Shown here: positions 1-8,618 of the stretch, piece by piece
How positions within the stretch are numbered: position 1 is the stretch's first letter
Layout of the letters: every line of letters starts with the position of its first letter
Source of the DNA: Cellulomonas denverensis
GTDB lineage: Bacteria; Actinomycetota; Actinomycetes; Actinomycetales; Cellulomonadaceae
Assembly (NCBI RefSeq): GCF_012396125.1
Contig: NZ_JAAXOX010000002.1
Location: 248,001-312,000, forward strand
Direction of reading: 5' to 3'
Length of the DNA stretch: 64,000 nt
Notes under the pieces: model-generated
Seen by the model: the letters and a program-made list of their open reading frames with translations, nothing else
What the model was told of the DNA's origin: nothing
The model's database searches: none
Made by a program: the position numbers and the translations under genes

Positions 1-224
1 ATCACCAGGGTGTTGGTCACCCAGGTCCAGAACATCGTGTCGCCGAGCGCGCTGAAGTTGTCCAGGCCGACCGAGCTGAACAGCCGGCTGGACCCGGCCA
101 GCGACCCCCGCGGGTCCAGGGCGGCGGACAGCGCGTAGACCAGCGGGAACACCGCGTAGAACACGATCACCACGCCGACCGGGTACTTCCAGCCGACCTC
201 GGACCACCAGCGTCGGGTGCCCAT
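1..224 (-). CDS. MalG-type sugar ABC transporter permease (5' part only)
   Basis: Only the first 74 or so codons are in the window; the gene runs off the left edge. The product begins MGTRRWWSEVGWKYPVG and is followed by a first membrane helix (VVIVFYAVFPLVYALSAAL), the usual N-terminus of the second inner-membrane permease of carbohydrate importers of the MalG/GanQ class. Its ATG shares one base with the stop of the upstream malF-type gene (TGATG), so the two are translationally coupled. It is the last visible gene of the minus-strand operon that starts with a GH42 beta-galactosidase. Together with the solute-binding lipoprotein it should import galacto-oligosaccharides; the transported sugar is inferred from the glycosidase, not seen. 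Confidence 0.85.
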   Translation of the reverse strand, partial: MGTRRWWSEVGWKYPVGVVIVFYAVFPLVYALSAALDPRGSLAGSSRLFSSVGLDNFSALGDTMFWTWVTNTLV

Positions 225-1834
225 CACATCTCCTCCAGCTTGCGGGTGCGGCGGAACGCCAGTGCGGAGATCACGCCGATCACGACGAAGACGACGATCG
301 ACAGCGCGCTCGCCAGGCCGTAGTCCGCCCGGCCGCCGGAGACCCCGGAGATCTGGTAGATCGCGCTGATCAGGATGTCGGTGGAGCCCATCGGGGTGCT
401 GGACCCGGGGAAGGCCGGGCCGCCGCCGGTGAGCATGTAGATGATCGTGAAGTTGTTGAAGTTGAAGGCGAAGGAGGCGATCGCCAGCGGCGCGGTGGAC
501 ACCAGCAGCATCGGCAGCGTGATCGACCGGAACTGCCGCCACCGCCCGGCGCCGTCCACCCGGGCCGCCTCGATCACGTCACCGGGCAGCGCCTGCAACG
601 CGCCGGTGGTGACCAGGAACCAGTACGGGTAGCTCAGCCACAGGTTCACCCAGAGGATCGCCAGCTTCGCCAGCCACGGGTCGCTCAGCCAGCCGATGTC
701 CGCCCCGAGGAAGAACCACTCGTTGATCACGCCGAACTCCGAGTTCAGCATCCCCCGCCACAGCAGCGCGGACATGAACGCCGGGAAGGCGTAGGGCAGG
801 ATCATCAGCGTCCGCAGCAGCTTGCGGCCGCGCACCCGCGGGTCGTTGTAGATCAGCGCGAACAACAGCCCCAGGCCGAAGCTGGTCAGCACGGTCAGGA
901 TCGCGAAGGCGAAGGTCCAGGCGGTGACCTTGAGCAGCGGCCCGGCGTAGCTCGCGTCGGTGAACGCCCGGACGAAGTTGTCGAAGCCGACGTTCACGTA
1001 CCAGCCCGCCGCCAGCCGGTCGCCGTCCGGGCTGACGAAGCTGCCGCGGTCGTCCGGGCTGTACACCACGCCGGTCTCGGTGTTGGTGATGGTCTGCGCG
1101 GCGTCGTCCCAGACCAGCCGGGAGGTGTAGACCGCGCCGGTGGAGCCCTCGCGGGTGCGCAGCGAACCGTCCTCGGCGTCGTCCGAGATCGGCACCCGCA
1201 GCTCCACCACCCGCTGTTGCAGGTCGGTGTCGGTGAACAGCTCGGCCCGGGGCACCACCTCCCAGCCCGGAACGGTCGCCGGCGCCCCGTTGTCGCCGAC
1301 GGTCGCGCCACCCACCGCGGTCAACGGGTCCTCGGTGGTGCCGACCAGCACCTCGTCCCCGTCGGTGATCGCGAAGCCGAGCTCGTCGCCGGCCCGCACC
1401 ACCGACAGCGGGTACTGCGGGGAGTCCTGCACCGGGCGCTCGTCCTGGATCAGGGCCGCGTTCACCGCCTGCTGCATGCTGCCCAGGTGCCCGGTGCCGT
1501 AGTTCGTGAAGGCGACGTACCCGGTGTAGAGCAGGGTGAACATCTGGAACACCGCCAGGAACACCAGGCCCGGGAACAGGTACTTCAGCGGCACCGCGCG
1601 CTTGCTGAAGTACACCCAGTCCGCGATCAGCAGCCCGGCGACCAGCACGCCCAGGATCACCCAGGCACCGGCGCGCTGGGCGGACAGGATCGCGGTGATG
1701 CCGGCCGCGTTCACCAGCATCATCAGCAGCAGCTTCGCCACGAACCCGGCGCCGATCCCGCGCCAGGACCGGGCGTGGGACTCGGGGGTCTCGGGTGGGG
1801 CGTCGGGGTCGGCGGTGCGCAGGCCGCTGGACAT
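224..1834 (-). CDS. MalF/GanP-type sugar ABC transporter permease
   Basis: This 536-residue inner-membrane permease belongs to a carbohydrate importer. I chose the ATG at 1834 (MSSGLRTADPD) because a GAGGAG ribosome site lies just upstream, although the frame is open 45 codons further. Residues about 30-110 hold the first helices. A long extracytoplasmic loop of roughly 180 residues follows (about 110-290), like the P2 loop of E. coli MalF that contacts the binding protein. The C-terminal half carries the remaining helices and the EAA-type loop (ALPGDVIEAARVDGAGRWRQ). It partners the MalG-type protein downstream and the lipoprotein upstream. The ATPase is not encoded here; such systems often share an MsmK/MsiK-like ATPase encoded elsewhere. 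Confidence 0.9.
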   Translation of the reverse strand: MSSGLRTADPDAPPETPESHARSWRGIGAGFVAKLLLMMLVNAAGITAILSAQRAGAWVILGVLVAGLLIADWVYFSKRAVPLKYLFPGLVFLAVFQMFTLLYTGYVAFTNYGTGHLGSMQQAVNAALIQDERPVQDSPQYPLSVVRAGDELGFAITDGDEVLVGTTEDPLTAVGGATVGDNGAPATVPGWEVVPRAELFTDTDLQQRVVELRVPISDDAEDGSLRTREGSTGAVYTSRLVWDDAAQTITNTETGVVYSPDDRGSFVSPDGDRLAAGWYVNVGFDNFVRAFTDASYAGPLLKVTAWTFAFAILTVLTSFGLGLLFALIYNDPRVRGRKLLRTLMILPYAFPAFMSALLWRGMLNSEFGVINEWFFLGADIGWLSDPWLAKLAILWVNLWLSYPYWFLVTTGALQALPGDVIEAARVDGAGRWRQFRSITLPMLLVSTAPLAIASFAFNFNNFTIIYMLTGGGPAFPGSSTPMGSTDILISAIYQISGVSGGRADYGLASALSIVVFVVIGVISALAFRRTRKLEEM

Positions 1835-1904
1835 GGGGATCTCCTCGGGAGGGCGGGGAACGGCCGATCGGGACGGGGTGCGGGCACACCCCGCCCCGGG
1901 TGGA

Positions 1905-3158
1905 TCAGCCGCCGATGGCGGACTCGATGCTGGACACCGTCGACGTCCAGGTGGACGCCGGGTCCTCACCCTTGATCAGGGCGATCTGCGCGGCGTTCCA
2001 GTAGTCCCAGACCGCGCCCATCTCCGGGATGTTCGGCATCGGCACGCCGTTCTGGGCGGAGGCGATGAACCCGGCGATGATCGGGTCGTCCGCCACCTCC
2101 TCGGCCACGGCGGTCAGCGCCGGGATCCGCGGGTCGGCGTCGTAGAGCGCCTGCTGTGCCTCCGGGGTGGCCACGTAGTTGGCCAGGAACTCGTTGGCCA
2201 GCAGCGCATTCTTGGACTGCGCGGACAGGTAGAAGCCCTGCACCCCGACGAAGGGCGAGGCGGTCTCGCCACCGGCGGACGGGATCGGGTTGACCGCGAC
2301 CTCGATCCCGGCGTCCTGGTAGGTCGGGATGGTCCACGGGCCCTGCACGATGAACGGCGACTGCCCGGTGGCGAACAGCTCGTTGCCGATGTCGTAGTCC
2401 ACCGTGTCGGTGAAGTAGCCGGTGCCGGCCGAGCCGTTGTCGTGGATCCACTGGGCGTAGGCCTGGCCGCCCTCGCCGCCCATGCCGACCTCGCTGGTGT
2501 ACGAGCCGTCCTCGTCCTGCACGAACACCGGCGCACCGAAGGAGGTCTGGAAGGCGTACGAGGTGTACATGTCACCCTCGGCGCCGTTGGTGTAGAGGAT
2601 GAACGGCCGGTCGCCGAACCCGGCATCGGTGGCCATCTGGATCATCTCGTCCCAGGTGGCCGGTGCGGTGTCGCCGACCAGGTCCACGTTCTGGATCAGC
2701 GCGACCGCCTCCTGCGCGTAGGGCAGGGCGTAGAGCTGGCCGTCGTAGGTGAACGCGTCCAGGGTCACCGACTCGAAGTCGGCCGCCCGGTCGCCCAGAT
2801 CCAGGGTGTCGACCACCCCGGACTCGACGAACTCGCCCAGCCAGTCGTGCGCGCCGACGGTGATGTCCGGGCCCTCCCCGGTGGGGACCTGGGACAGGAA
2901 GTCGGCCCGCAGGTCCTCGAAGTTCTTCTGCACGATGGTGACCGTGGCGCCGGTGTCCGCCTCGAAGTCGGCGGCCGCGTTCTTGATCGCCTCGGCGCGC
3001 TCGGCGTCCGACCAGATCACCAGTTCGGCGCCCGAGCCGTCCGACCCGCCGCCGGTGGTGGTGGACTCGGCGGACGGGGTGTCGCCACCACCGCCGCAGG
3101 CCGCCAGGAGTGCCATCGTCGCCGCGGCGGCGATGCCCACTGCGAGGTTCTTGCGCAT
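1905..3158 (-). CDS. Extracellular sugar-binding lipoprotein of ABC importer
   Basis: This 417-residue family-1 solute-binding protein acts outside the membrane and delivers a sugar to the adjacent permeases. It has a lipoprotein signal: positively charged MRKN, a hydrophobic stretch and the lipobox LAAC with Cys21, followed by a Gly/Ser/Asp-rich linker. The mature part (LVIWSDAERAEAIKNAAADF...) resembles maltose/galactan-binding proteins of the MalE/GanS group. The start at 3158 is the only one that places the signal peptide at the N-terminus. The gene lies 102 bp after the beta-galactosidase and 70 bp before the MalF-type permease. The ligand is inferred as a galactoside from the neighbouring GH42 enzyme. 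Confidence 0.92.
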   Translation of the reverse strand: MRKNLAVGIAAAATMALLAACGGGGDTPSAESTTTGGGSDGSGAELVIWSDAERAEAIKNAAADFEADTGATVTIVQKNFEDLRADFLSQVPTGEGPDITVGAHDWLGEFVESGVVDTLDLGDRAADFESVTLDAFTYDGQLYALPYAQEAVALIQNVDLVGDTAPATWDEMIQMATDAGFGDRPFILYTNGAEGDMYTSYAFQTSFGAPVFVQDEDGSYTSEVGMGGEGGQAYAQWIHDNGSAGTGYFTDTVDYDIGNELFATGQSPFIVQGPWTIPTYQDAGIEVAVNPIPSAGGETASPFVGVQGFYLSAQSKNALLANEFLANYVATPEAQQALYDADPRIPALTAVAEEVADDPIIAGFIASAQNGVPMPNIPEMGAVWDYWNAAQIALIKGEDPASTWTSTVSSIESAIGG

Positions 3159-3260
3159 CTGCTGTCCTTCCGACAGGGGTCGCCGGCGCTCCGTCGCGCC
3201 ACGGCCGACCCGTGGGTGGTGCGGGACGTCCTCGTCCCGCGGCACTGCTGGGCAGGTGGG

Positions 3261-5270
3261 TCAGCGATCACCCCCCGACGGGGTGCGGAAGACCGCCACC
3301 CCACCCGCGCCGATCCGGTACGAGCCGCCGGTCTCCTCGCCGGAGAGCAGCTCGGTGCCGGTGACGTCCAACTGCACGCCGGTGTCCCGGTGGTTGACCG
3401 CCACCAGGTAGTCGTGGTCCGTCCCGTGCCGGGTGACCAGCTCCAGCCCTTCGGGCTGCCCGGGCGGGGTGATCCCGGCGTCGGCGTAGACCGCGGCCAG
3501 CACCGGCGCCAGGGCATCCACCCCGAGTCGGGTGCTGACGTACCAGCCGGTGCCCTCGCCGTGCCGGTGCCGGGTGATCGCCGCCATCCCGTCCGCCGGG
3601 CCACCGCGGTAGACCCCACGGACCTCCGCGCCGGCCAGGCTCAGGTGCTCGGCCCAGGTGTCGGTGGCCAGCGCGGTGCCGTCCAGGTCCACCGTCACCT
3701 GATCGGCGGCCCGCACCGGCAGGAACTCCTCGGTGCTGGTGCCCAGCACCTCGCGCAGCGGGGCGCCGAAGCCGCCGGGGTGCACCGCCTCGTGCTCGTC
3801 CACCACCGCGGCGAAGCAGGACACCAGCAGGGTGCCGCCCTGGGCGACGTAACCGGTCAGGTTCTTGCCGGCCGCCGCGGTGAGCAGGTACGACGCCGGT
3901 GCGACCACCAGGGCGTAGCCGGACAGGTCGTCCTCCGGGTGGGCGAAGTCGACGGTCACGCCGTCCCGCCACAGCCGCTCGTAGTAGGTGCGCATCCGCT
4001 CCCGGAACCCGAGGTCGTCCGAGGGCCGCCACTGCAGGTCCTGCGCCCACAGCGACTCCCAGTCGTAGAGCACCGCCACCCGGGCCCGGACCCGCGACCC
4101 GGCGACCTCCGCCAGCCGGCCCAGCCGGTCGCCCAGGTCGACCACCTCGCGGAACACCCGGGACCCGGTGCCGGCATGCGGCAGCATCGCCGAGTGGAAC
4201 TTCTCCGCCCCGGAGCGAGAGGCCCGCCACTGGAAGAACAAGATCCCGTCCGCACCACGGCCCAGGTGGGTCAGCGCGTTGCGGTGCATCTCCCCCGGCC
4301 GCTTGGCGATGTTGTGCCCCTGCCAGTTCACCGCCGAGGTGGAGTGCTCCATCAGCACCCAGGGCCGGCCCCGGGCGACCGACCGGGTCAGGTCCGCCGA
4401 CAGCGCCAGCGCGACATGCGCGTCCGGGTCCGGCGACCACAGGTAGTGGTCGTCCGAGACGATGTCGACCTCGCGCGCCCACTTCCACAGATCGGTGTTC
4501 CAGGACTGGTGCGCCATGAAGTTGGTGGTGACCGGCTGGGTGGCGTGCGCCCGGATCGCGTCCCGCTCCGCGCGGAAGCAGGCCCGGAGCTGGTGGTCGG
4601 TGAACCGGGCGAAGTCCAACTGCTGCGCGGGGTTCGGGGTCGAGGCGGTGGCCACCGGTGCGCCGACGTGCGCCCATTCGCGGTAGGTCTGCCCCCAGAA
4701 CGCGGTGCCCCAGGCCGCGTTCAGCCCGTCCAGCGAGCCGTAGCGTTCCCGCAACCAGTCCCGGAACGCGGCCACCGACTGCGCCGAGTAGTCCTCGCCC
4801 ACCGGGGCGCCGTACTCGTTGTGCACGTGCCACATCACCACCGCCGGGTGGTCGGCGTACCGCCGGGCCAGCTCACCGGCGATCCGGGCGGCCGCGGCGC
4901 GGTACTCGGCGGAGCTCGGCGAGACCATGCCGCGCGACCCGAAGCCGAGCACGGTGCCGTCCCGGGTCACCACCCGGCTGTCCGGGTAGGTGGCGTAGAA
5001 CCAGGCGGGCGGCGAGGCGGTCGGGGTGCCGAGGTCGACCGCGATCCCGTTCCGGTGCAGCAGGTCCAGCACGTCGTCCAGCCAGCCGAAGTCGAACTCG
5101 CCCTCGCGCGGCTCGAGCAGCCCCCAGGAGAAGATGCCGACGCTGACCAGGTTCACCCCGGCCTCGCGCATCAGCGCCACGTCCTCGTCCCAGACCTGCC
5201 GTGGCCACTGCTCGGGGTTGTAGTCGCCGCCGTAGGAGATGCCCGCGGTCGGCCACCCGAAATCGCTCAT
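3261..5270 (-). CDS. Beta-galactosidase, glycoside hydrolase family 42
   Basis: A 669-residue cytoplasmic enzyme expected to hydrolyse terminal beta-galactosides imported by the adjacent ABC system. It has the GH42 layout: the N-terminal TIM barrel begins ISYGGDYNPEQW, the proton donor is Glu152 in HNEYG, and the probable nucleophile is Glu308 in WVLMEHST. A trimerisation (Rossmann-like) domain and a small C-terminal beta domain follow, with the usual family length. No secretion signal is present. I chose ATG 5270 (MSDFGWPT); twelve more open codons upstream have no ribosome site. It is the first gene of the operon, in an arrangement like the galactan genes ganA/ganSPQ of Bacillus. Two operator-like sites lie immediately upstream. 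Confidence 0.93.
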   Translation of the reverse strand: MSDFGWPTAGISYGGDYNPEQWPRQVWDEDVALMREAGVNLVSVGIFSWGLLEPREGEFDFGWLDDVLDLLHRNGIAVDLGTPTASPPAWFYATYPDSRVVTRDGTVLGFGSRGMVSPSSAEYRAAAARIAGELARRYADHPAVVMWHVHNEYGAPVGEDYSAQSVAAFRDWLRERYGSLDGLNAAWGTAFWGQTYREWAHVGAPVATASTPNPAQQLDFARFTDHQLRACFRAERDAIRAHATQPVTTNFMAHQSWNTDLWKWAREVDIVSDDHYLWSPDPDAHVALALSADLTRSVARGRPWVLMEHSTSAVNWQGHNIAKRPGEMHRNALTHLGRGADGILFFQWRASRSGAEKFHSAMLPHAGTGSRVFREVVDLGDRLGRLAEVAGSRVRARVAVLYDWESLWAQDLQWRPSDDLGFRERMRTYYERLWRDGVTVDFAHPEDDLSGYALVVAPASYLLTAAAGKNLTGYVAQGGTLLVSCFAAVVDEHEAVHPGGFGAPLREVLGTSTEEFLPVRAADQVTVDLDGTALATDTWAEHLSLAGAEVRGVYRGGPADGMAAITRHRHGEGTGWYVSTRLGVDALAPVLAAVYADAGITPPGQPEGLELVTRHGTDHDYLVAVNHRDTGVQLDVTGTELLSGEETGGSYRIGAGGVAVFRTPSGGDR

Positions 5271-5294
5271 CCTGTGTCGCTCCCTTGCGATGCT

Positions 5295-5308
5295 GTGCAC
5301 GGTCACAG
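5295..5308. promoter_or_regulatory. Operator-like site, proximal copy
   Basis: GTGCACGGTCACAG lies 25 bases before the beta-galactosidase start and recurs exactly, inverted, at 5361-5374. Each copy has outer GTG/CAC arms around a central CG, as in LacI-family operators. No LacI gene is in the window, so the regulator is inferred. Confidence 0.5.
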
Positions 5309-5360
5309 TAGGCAGAAGGGCGTACCTGGTGGGAAGTGGTGGGTTGTGTTCGTTATCCGA

Positions 5361-5374
5361 CTGTGACCGTGCAC
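5361..5374. promoter_or_regulatory. Operator-like site, distal inverted copy
   Basis: This exact inverted copy (CTGTGACCGTGCAC) of the site at 5295-5308 has a 52-base spacer that should hold the operon promoter. Two identical sites around a promoter suggest repression by DNA looping or by two bound dimers. It also lies just past the stop of the upstream CDF gene. A hairpin terminator is less likely because the loop would be over 50 bases. Confidence 0.45.
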
Positions 5375-5385
5375 GGGGCAGGGAG

Positions 5386-6312
5386 CTAGTGCATCGGCTC
5401 CGTGGTCAGCTCCACGCTCGCCCAGACGTCGAAGGGCAGCTCCCGGATGCGTGCGACCACCGCCCGGCGCACCGCGTCCTCCTCGTCCACCGTCCAGTCC
5501 CCCGGCCGCACGACGAAGTCGACCTCCACGTACAGCCGCCGGCCGAGTTTGGTTGCCCGCACCGCCGGGTCGGGCAGCGCCAGGCCGAGCTCCTGGCGCG
5601 CCGCGGCGATCGCCCGGTCCACCTCGGTGGCCACCGGCACCGGCGGCACCCCCTCCAGCAGCTCGTGCATCCCCTCCCGGATCAGCCGGACCGGCATCGG
5701 GGTGATCATCGCCACCACCAGCAACAGCAGCACCGGATCGACATACCCGGCCGCCGCGTCGTGCCCGGTACGGCCCAGCACCAGCCCGGCCAGGCCACCG
5801 GCGACCACCGCGGCACTGATCCCGGCACCGGCCCGCCAGGACACCACCTCGGCGTCGACCAGGGCGGAGGACGGCGCCCGGACCCGCAGCCAGCGTGCGA
5901 CCAGGGCGCTGAGCACCGCCGCCACCGCCCCGTAGATCACCAGCCACAGCGGGTCGGTGTCGGTGCCGCCGCCGGCCAAGGAGCCGATCGCATCCGCCAC
6001 CGCGTAGACCAGGGTGGCGATCAGCGCCGCGCCCTGCATCGCCACCGCCAGCGGGGTCGCCGCATGCCGGCCGAACGGGTACTGCTGGTCCGGCGACCGG
6101 GCGGCGGCGCGGGAGGCCAGCGCGAACACCCCGACCAGGGCGATCCCGGCCAGGGTGTACATCCCGTCGAACAGGATCACCGCCGAGCCCAGCACCGCCC
6201 CGGCCAGCAGGGCCACCAGGCCGAGCACGGCCGAGGACAGCGCGGAGATGGTCAGGGCGACCCGTTCCCGTCGCAGCTCGGCCGCGGGTCCGGGCGTGGT
6301 CGGATCGGGCAT
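5386..6312 (-). CDS. Cation diffusion facilitator (CDF) family transporter
   Basis: This 308-residue inner-membrane protein is likely a divalent-metal efflux antiporter. About six hydrophobic segments lie in the first 210 residues. The loop YPFGRHAATPLAVAM after the second helix matches the YPFGYGRxE region of CDF proteins, and FDGMYTLAG and SALVDAEVVSWRAG sit where the metal-binding Asp residues of helices 2 and 5 lie. The C-terminal 90 residues (VATEVDRAIAAARQELGL ... YVEVDFVVRPG) look like the cytoplasmic CDF dimerisation domain. Some site residues differ from the canonical HxxxD pattern, so the metal cannot be predicted. The gene stands upstream of the galactoside operon on the same strand, but the operator region separates them. 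Confidence 0.82.
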   Translation of the reverse strand: MPDPTTPGPAAELRRERVALTISALSSAVLGLVALLAGAVLGSAVILFDGMYTLAGIALVGVFALASRAAARSPDQQYPFGRHAATPLAVAMQGAALIATLVYAVADAIGSLAGGGTDTDPLWLVIYGAVAAVLSALVARWLRVRAPSSALVDAEVVSWRAGAGISAAVVAGGLAGLVLGRTGHDAAAGYVDPVLLLLVVAMITPMPVRLIREGMHELLEGVPPVPVATEVDRAIAAARQELGLALPDPAVRATKLGRRLYVEVDFVVRPGDWTVDEEDAVRRAVVARIRELPFDVWASVELTTEPMH

Positions 6313-6378
6313 CGGGCACCTCCGCCGGTCGCGATCAGGTCCCCGACCGTACCCGGCGCAGCCCGGCTCGTCCCGAGG

Positions 6379-7191
6379 TCAGCGCGCCAGCACCGCCAGC
6401 CATTCGCCGCCGGGGGCGTACGGCTCCCCGGTCAGTGCTCCCCAGGTTTCCGCCACCCGGAAACCCGCCGCCGCCAGCACCGAAGTCAGCCGCTCGGGGG
6501 TGTAGTCCTGGAACCACATCCGGTACACCCGCGCCCCGTCCGCGGCGACCACCACGTACTGCTCGCACAGCAGGTCGTCGTCGAACCGGTGCTGGGCGGT
6601 CAGCACCAGGTGCTCGTCCGGCCGCCACAGCCCGCCGTGGGCCAGCTCCCAGCCGGGCGACTGCGGCGGATGGGCCGCCGGGGTCGTCACGTCGAAGACC
6701 AGCGCACCGCCGGGCACCAGCGCGCGCCGGGCGGCGGCCAGCAGCCGGTCCCGGGTCGCGTCGTCCAGCGTCGACAGTTCGCCGAAGGACTGGATCACCA
6801 GGTCGAACTCGCCGTCGAAGTCCAACTCCCGGAAGTCGCGCAGCAGGTACCGGATCTCCAGCCCGGCCTCGGCCGCCGCCCGCCGGGCGTGCTCCAGCGA
6901 CCCGGCGCTGATGTCCACCCCGGTGACCGCCGCACCCGCCGCAGCCATCCGCCCGGCCAGCAGCCCCGGACCGCAGCCGAGGTCCAGCACCCGGGTGCCC
7001 GGGCCGAGCAGCCCGCGCCCGGCCAGGTGCGCCACGGTCGCGTCCAGCGTCGCCGGCCGGCGGGAGGCGAGGTCGACCTCCGGGTCCAGGTGGGTGGCCA
7101 GCAGCGTGCGGGCGATCACCGGGTCGTCCCAGAACGGCTCCCCGGGCTCGAACCGGGCCGGCCGGGCGACCAGCCGCAGCAGATCGGTCAC
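6379..7191 (-). CDS. Class I SAM-dependent methyltransferase
   Basis: A 270-residue soluble methyltransferase of unknown substrate. The SAM-binding motif I is VLDLGCGPGLLAGRMAAAG near residue 75, followed by the acidic strand VTGVDIS and the motif FDLVIQSFGELSTL. The GTG start at 7191 overlaps the stop of the preceding methyltransferase gene (GTGA, 7188-7191), so the two are coupled. The open frame continues upstream but runs through the neighbouring gene. The C-terminal part (YRMWFQDYTPERLTSVLAAAGF) is typical of small-molecule methyltransferases of the type 11/25 families. The pair of unlike methyltransferases suggests a shared small pathway, but nothing nearby names it. Confidence 0.85.
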   Translation of the reverse strand: MTDLLRLVARPARFEPGEPFWDDPVIARTLLATHLDPEVDLASRRPATLDATVAHLAGRGLLGPGTRVLDLGCGPGLLAGRMAAAGAAVTGVDISAGSLEHARRAAAEAGLEIRYLLRDFRELDFDGEFDLVIQSFGELSTLDDATRDRLLAAARRALVPGGALVFDVTTPAAHPPQSPGWELAHGGLWRPDEHLVLTAQHRFDDDLLCEQYVVVAADGARVYRMWFQDYTPERLTSVLAAAGFRVAETWGALTGEPYAPGGEWLAVLAR

Positions 7192-7940
7192 CGGTCCCGC
7201 GCGATCAGCGCGAACACGCCCCAGCCGAGGTACTCCCGCTGGTACCGGGCGTACCGCGCGGGCTCGGTGGCGAGGGTCTCGCGCAGCTGCGGCGCCAGCT
7301 CGTCCTGCGGGTTCTGGTCCAGCCAGCGCCGGATCGCCAGCCACTGCGGGGCCATGTACCGGTCCCAGCTGTCCTGATCGGCCAGCATCATCTCCACCGT
7401 GTCGAAGCCCAGCTCGTCGAACTCCTCCAGCAGTCCCGGCAGGGTGCGGAAGTCGTCGGCCGAGGTCGCCCCGCAGGCCTCGGCGGTCGCCTGGTCCTCC
7501 GGCACCCGGGTCCAGAACGGCTCGCCGATCAGCAGCATCCCGCCCGGCCGCACACTGCGGGACAGCAGCTCGATCGTCCCGGCGACGCCGCCGCCGATCC
7601 AGGTCGCGCCGACGCAGGACGCCACATCCACCGGCTGCTCCGCGACGTACCCGGCGGCATCCGCGGCGACGAACCGCACCCGGTCGGCCACCCCCAGCTC
7701 GGCCGCCCGCGCGGTCGCCTGGTCCACCCACCCGGCGTTCAGGTCGACCCCGGTGCCCTCGATCGCGTGGTCCCGGGCCCAGCTGCACAGCATCTCCCCC
7801 GAGCCGCTGGCCAGGTCCAGCACCGTGCTGCCCGGCGTGAACTGCAACGCCCGGCCGAGGGTGGCCAGCTTGTCGGCGGTGATCGGGTTGTGGATGCGCA
7901 GCGTGCTCTCACGGATGCTGAAGACGCGGAGGAAGTCCAC
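7188..7940 (-). CDS. SAM-dependent methyltransferase
   Basis: A 250-residue methyltransferase starting at a GTG (7940) with AGGAG eight bases upstream. Motif I is VLDLASGSGEMLCSWAR at about residues 35-50, motif II GVDLNAGW, and the post-motif RFVAADAAGY. The segment SVRPGGMLLIGEPFW is the usual post-III region. The N-terminal HNPITADKL and the sequence around CVGATWIGGG resemble a subgroup annotated as SAM methyltransferases of unknown substrate. It is the first gene of a two-gene operon with the methyltransferase at 6379-7191, joined by a 4-base overlap. Substrate unknown. Confidence 0.85.
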   Translation of the reverse strand: MDFLRVFSIRESTLRIHNPITADKLATLGRALQFTPGSTVLDLASGSGEMLCSWARDHAIEGTGVDLNAGWVDQATARAAELGVADRVRFVAADAAGYVAEQPVDVASCVGATWIGGGVAGTIELLSRSVRPGGMLLIGEPFWTRVPEDQATAEACGATSADDFRTLPGLLEEFDELGFDTVEMMLADQDSWDRYMAPQWLAIRRWLDQNPQDELAPQLRETLATEPARYARYQREYLGWGVFALIARDR

Positions 7941-8010
7941 GGGTGGTGCTCCTGACTGATCGAGGGGATGCGGCCATCGTCGCGACGTCCGGTCCCCCGG
8001 CGCCACGGAT

Positions 8011-8613
8011 TTACGCCACCACCACGGTCCCGCCCCGGGGCAACCCGTCCCGGAAAACGATCGGCAACCCACGGCCGTGCTCCGGGTCGAACCGGTCCAT
8101 CGCCTGCAGGTGCAGGTGCGGCTCGGTGCTGTTTCCCGAGTTCCCGCACGCACCCAGGACCTCCCCCACCCGCACCGTCCGGCCCGCGCTCACCGTGATC
8201 GAGCCGCGTCGCAGATGGCACAGCACCACCACCCCTGCCCCGCCGTCGATCACCACGTGGTTGCCCGCCACCGCCCGCCAGCCCTCGGCCACCCGCCCGC
8301 GCTGACCCAGGGCGTACCCGACCGACGGCAGCCCCCGGCGCGCGGCATGGTCCGGCACCCCGTCGTGTACCGCCAGCACCCGGCCGCCGACCGGCGCCAG
8401 CACCGGACGGCCGAACCCGGTGAACGCCTCCGGAACCTCCGGCCGCAGCCAGGACCGCCAGGTCATCGGCGCCGACCGTCCGTCCGCGGCCACCGGCACG
8501 AAGTCGATCGCGTACCCGCTGCCGAACCGGGTCGTGCCGTGGCTGGGCACCCGGTCCGCGGGACTGTTCCGCACCGCCCAGCGGCCGGTGAACGGGTAGG
8601 CGAGGGCGATCAT
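8011..8613 (-). CDS. M23 family metallopeptidase-like protein
   Basis: A 200-residue protein with the LytM/peptidase M23 fold. The first metal site is probably in SHGTTRFGSGYAIDFVP (His and Asp of an HxnD pattern) and the second is EPHLHLQ near the C-terminus. Between them are the conserved beta strands PVLAPVGGRVLAVHDG, GNHVVIDGG and VLCHLRRGSITV. M23 enzymes cut peptidoglycan cross-bridges or stems. No signal peptide is visible, so it may act in the cytoplasm, lack its leader or not be a wall hydrolase. The gene starts five bases after the YdeI-family gene and is probably co-transcribed with it. Confidence 0.8.
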   Translation of the reverse strand: MIALAYPFTGRWAVRNSPADRVPSHGTTRFGSGYAIDFVPVAADGRSAPMTWRSWLRPEVPEAFTGFGRPVLAPVGGRVLAVHDGVPDHAARRGLPSVGYALGQRGRVAEGWRAVAGNHVVIDGGAGVVVLCHLRRGSITVSAGRTVRVGEVLGACGNSGNSTEPHLHLQAMDRFDPEHGRGLPIVFRDGLPRGGTVVVA

Positions 8614-8618
8614 CCGCC

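Noticed and set aside
1536-5366. A very long plus-strand open frame opposite the galactoside operon
   Set aside because: It is an antisense artefact of GC-rich third positions; the minus strand encodes recognisable transport and GH42 proteins through the same interval.
5295-5374. Reading the 14-base inverted pair as a terminator for the CDF gene
   Set aside because: The spacer of 52 bases is too long for an intrinsic terminator and the pair sits in the promoter region of the next operon.
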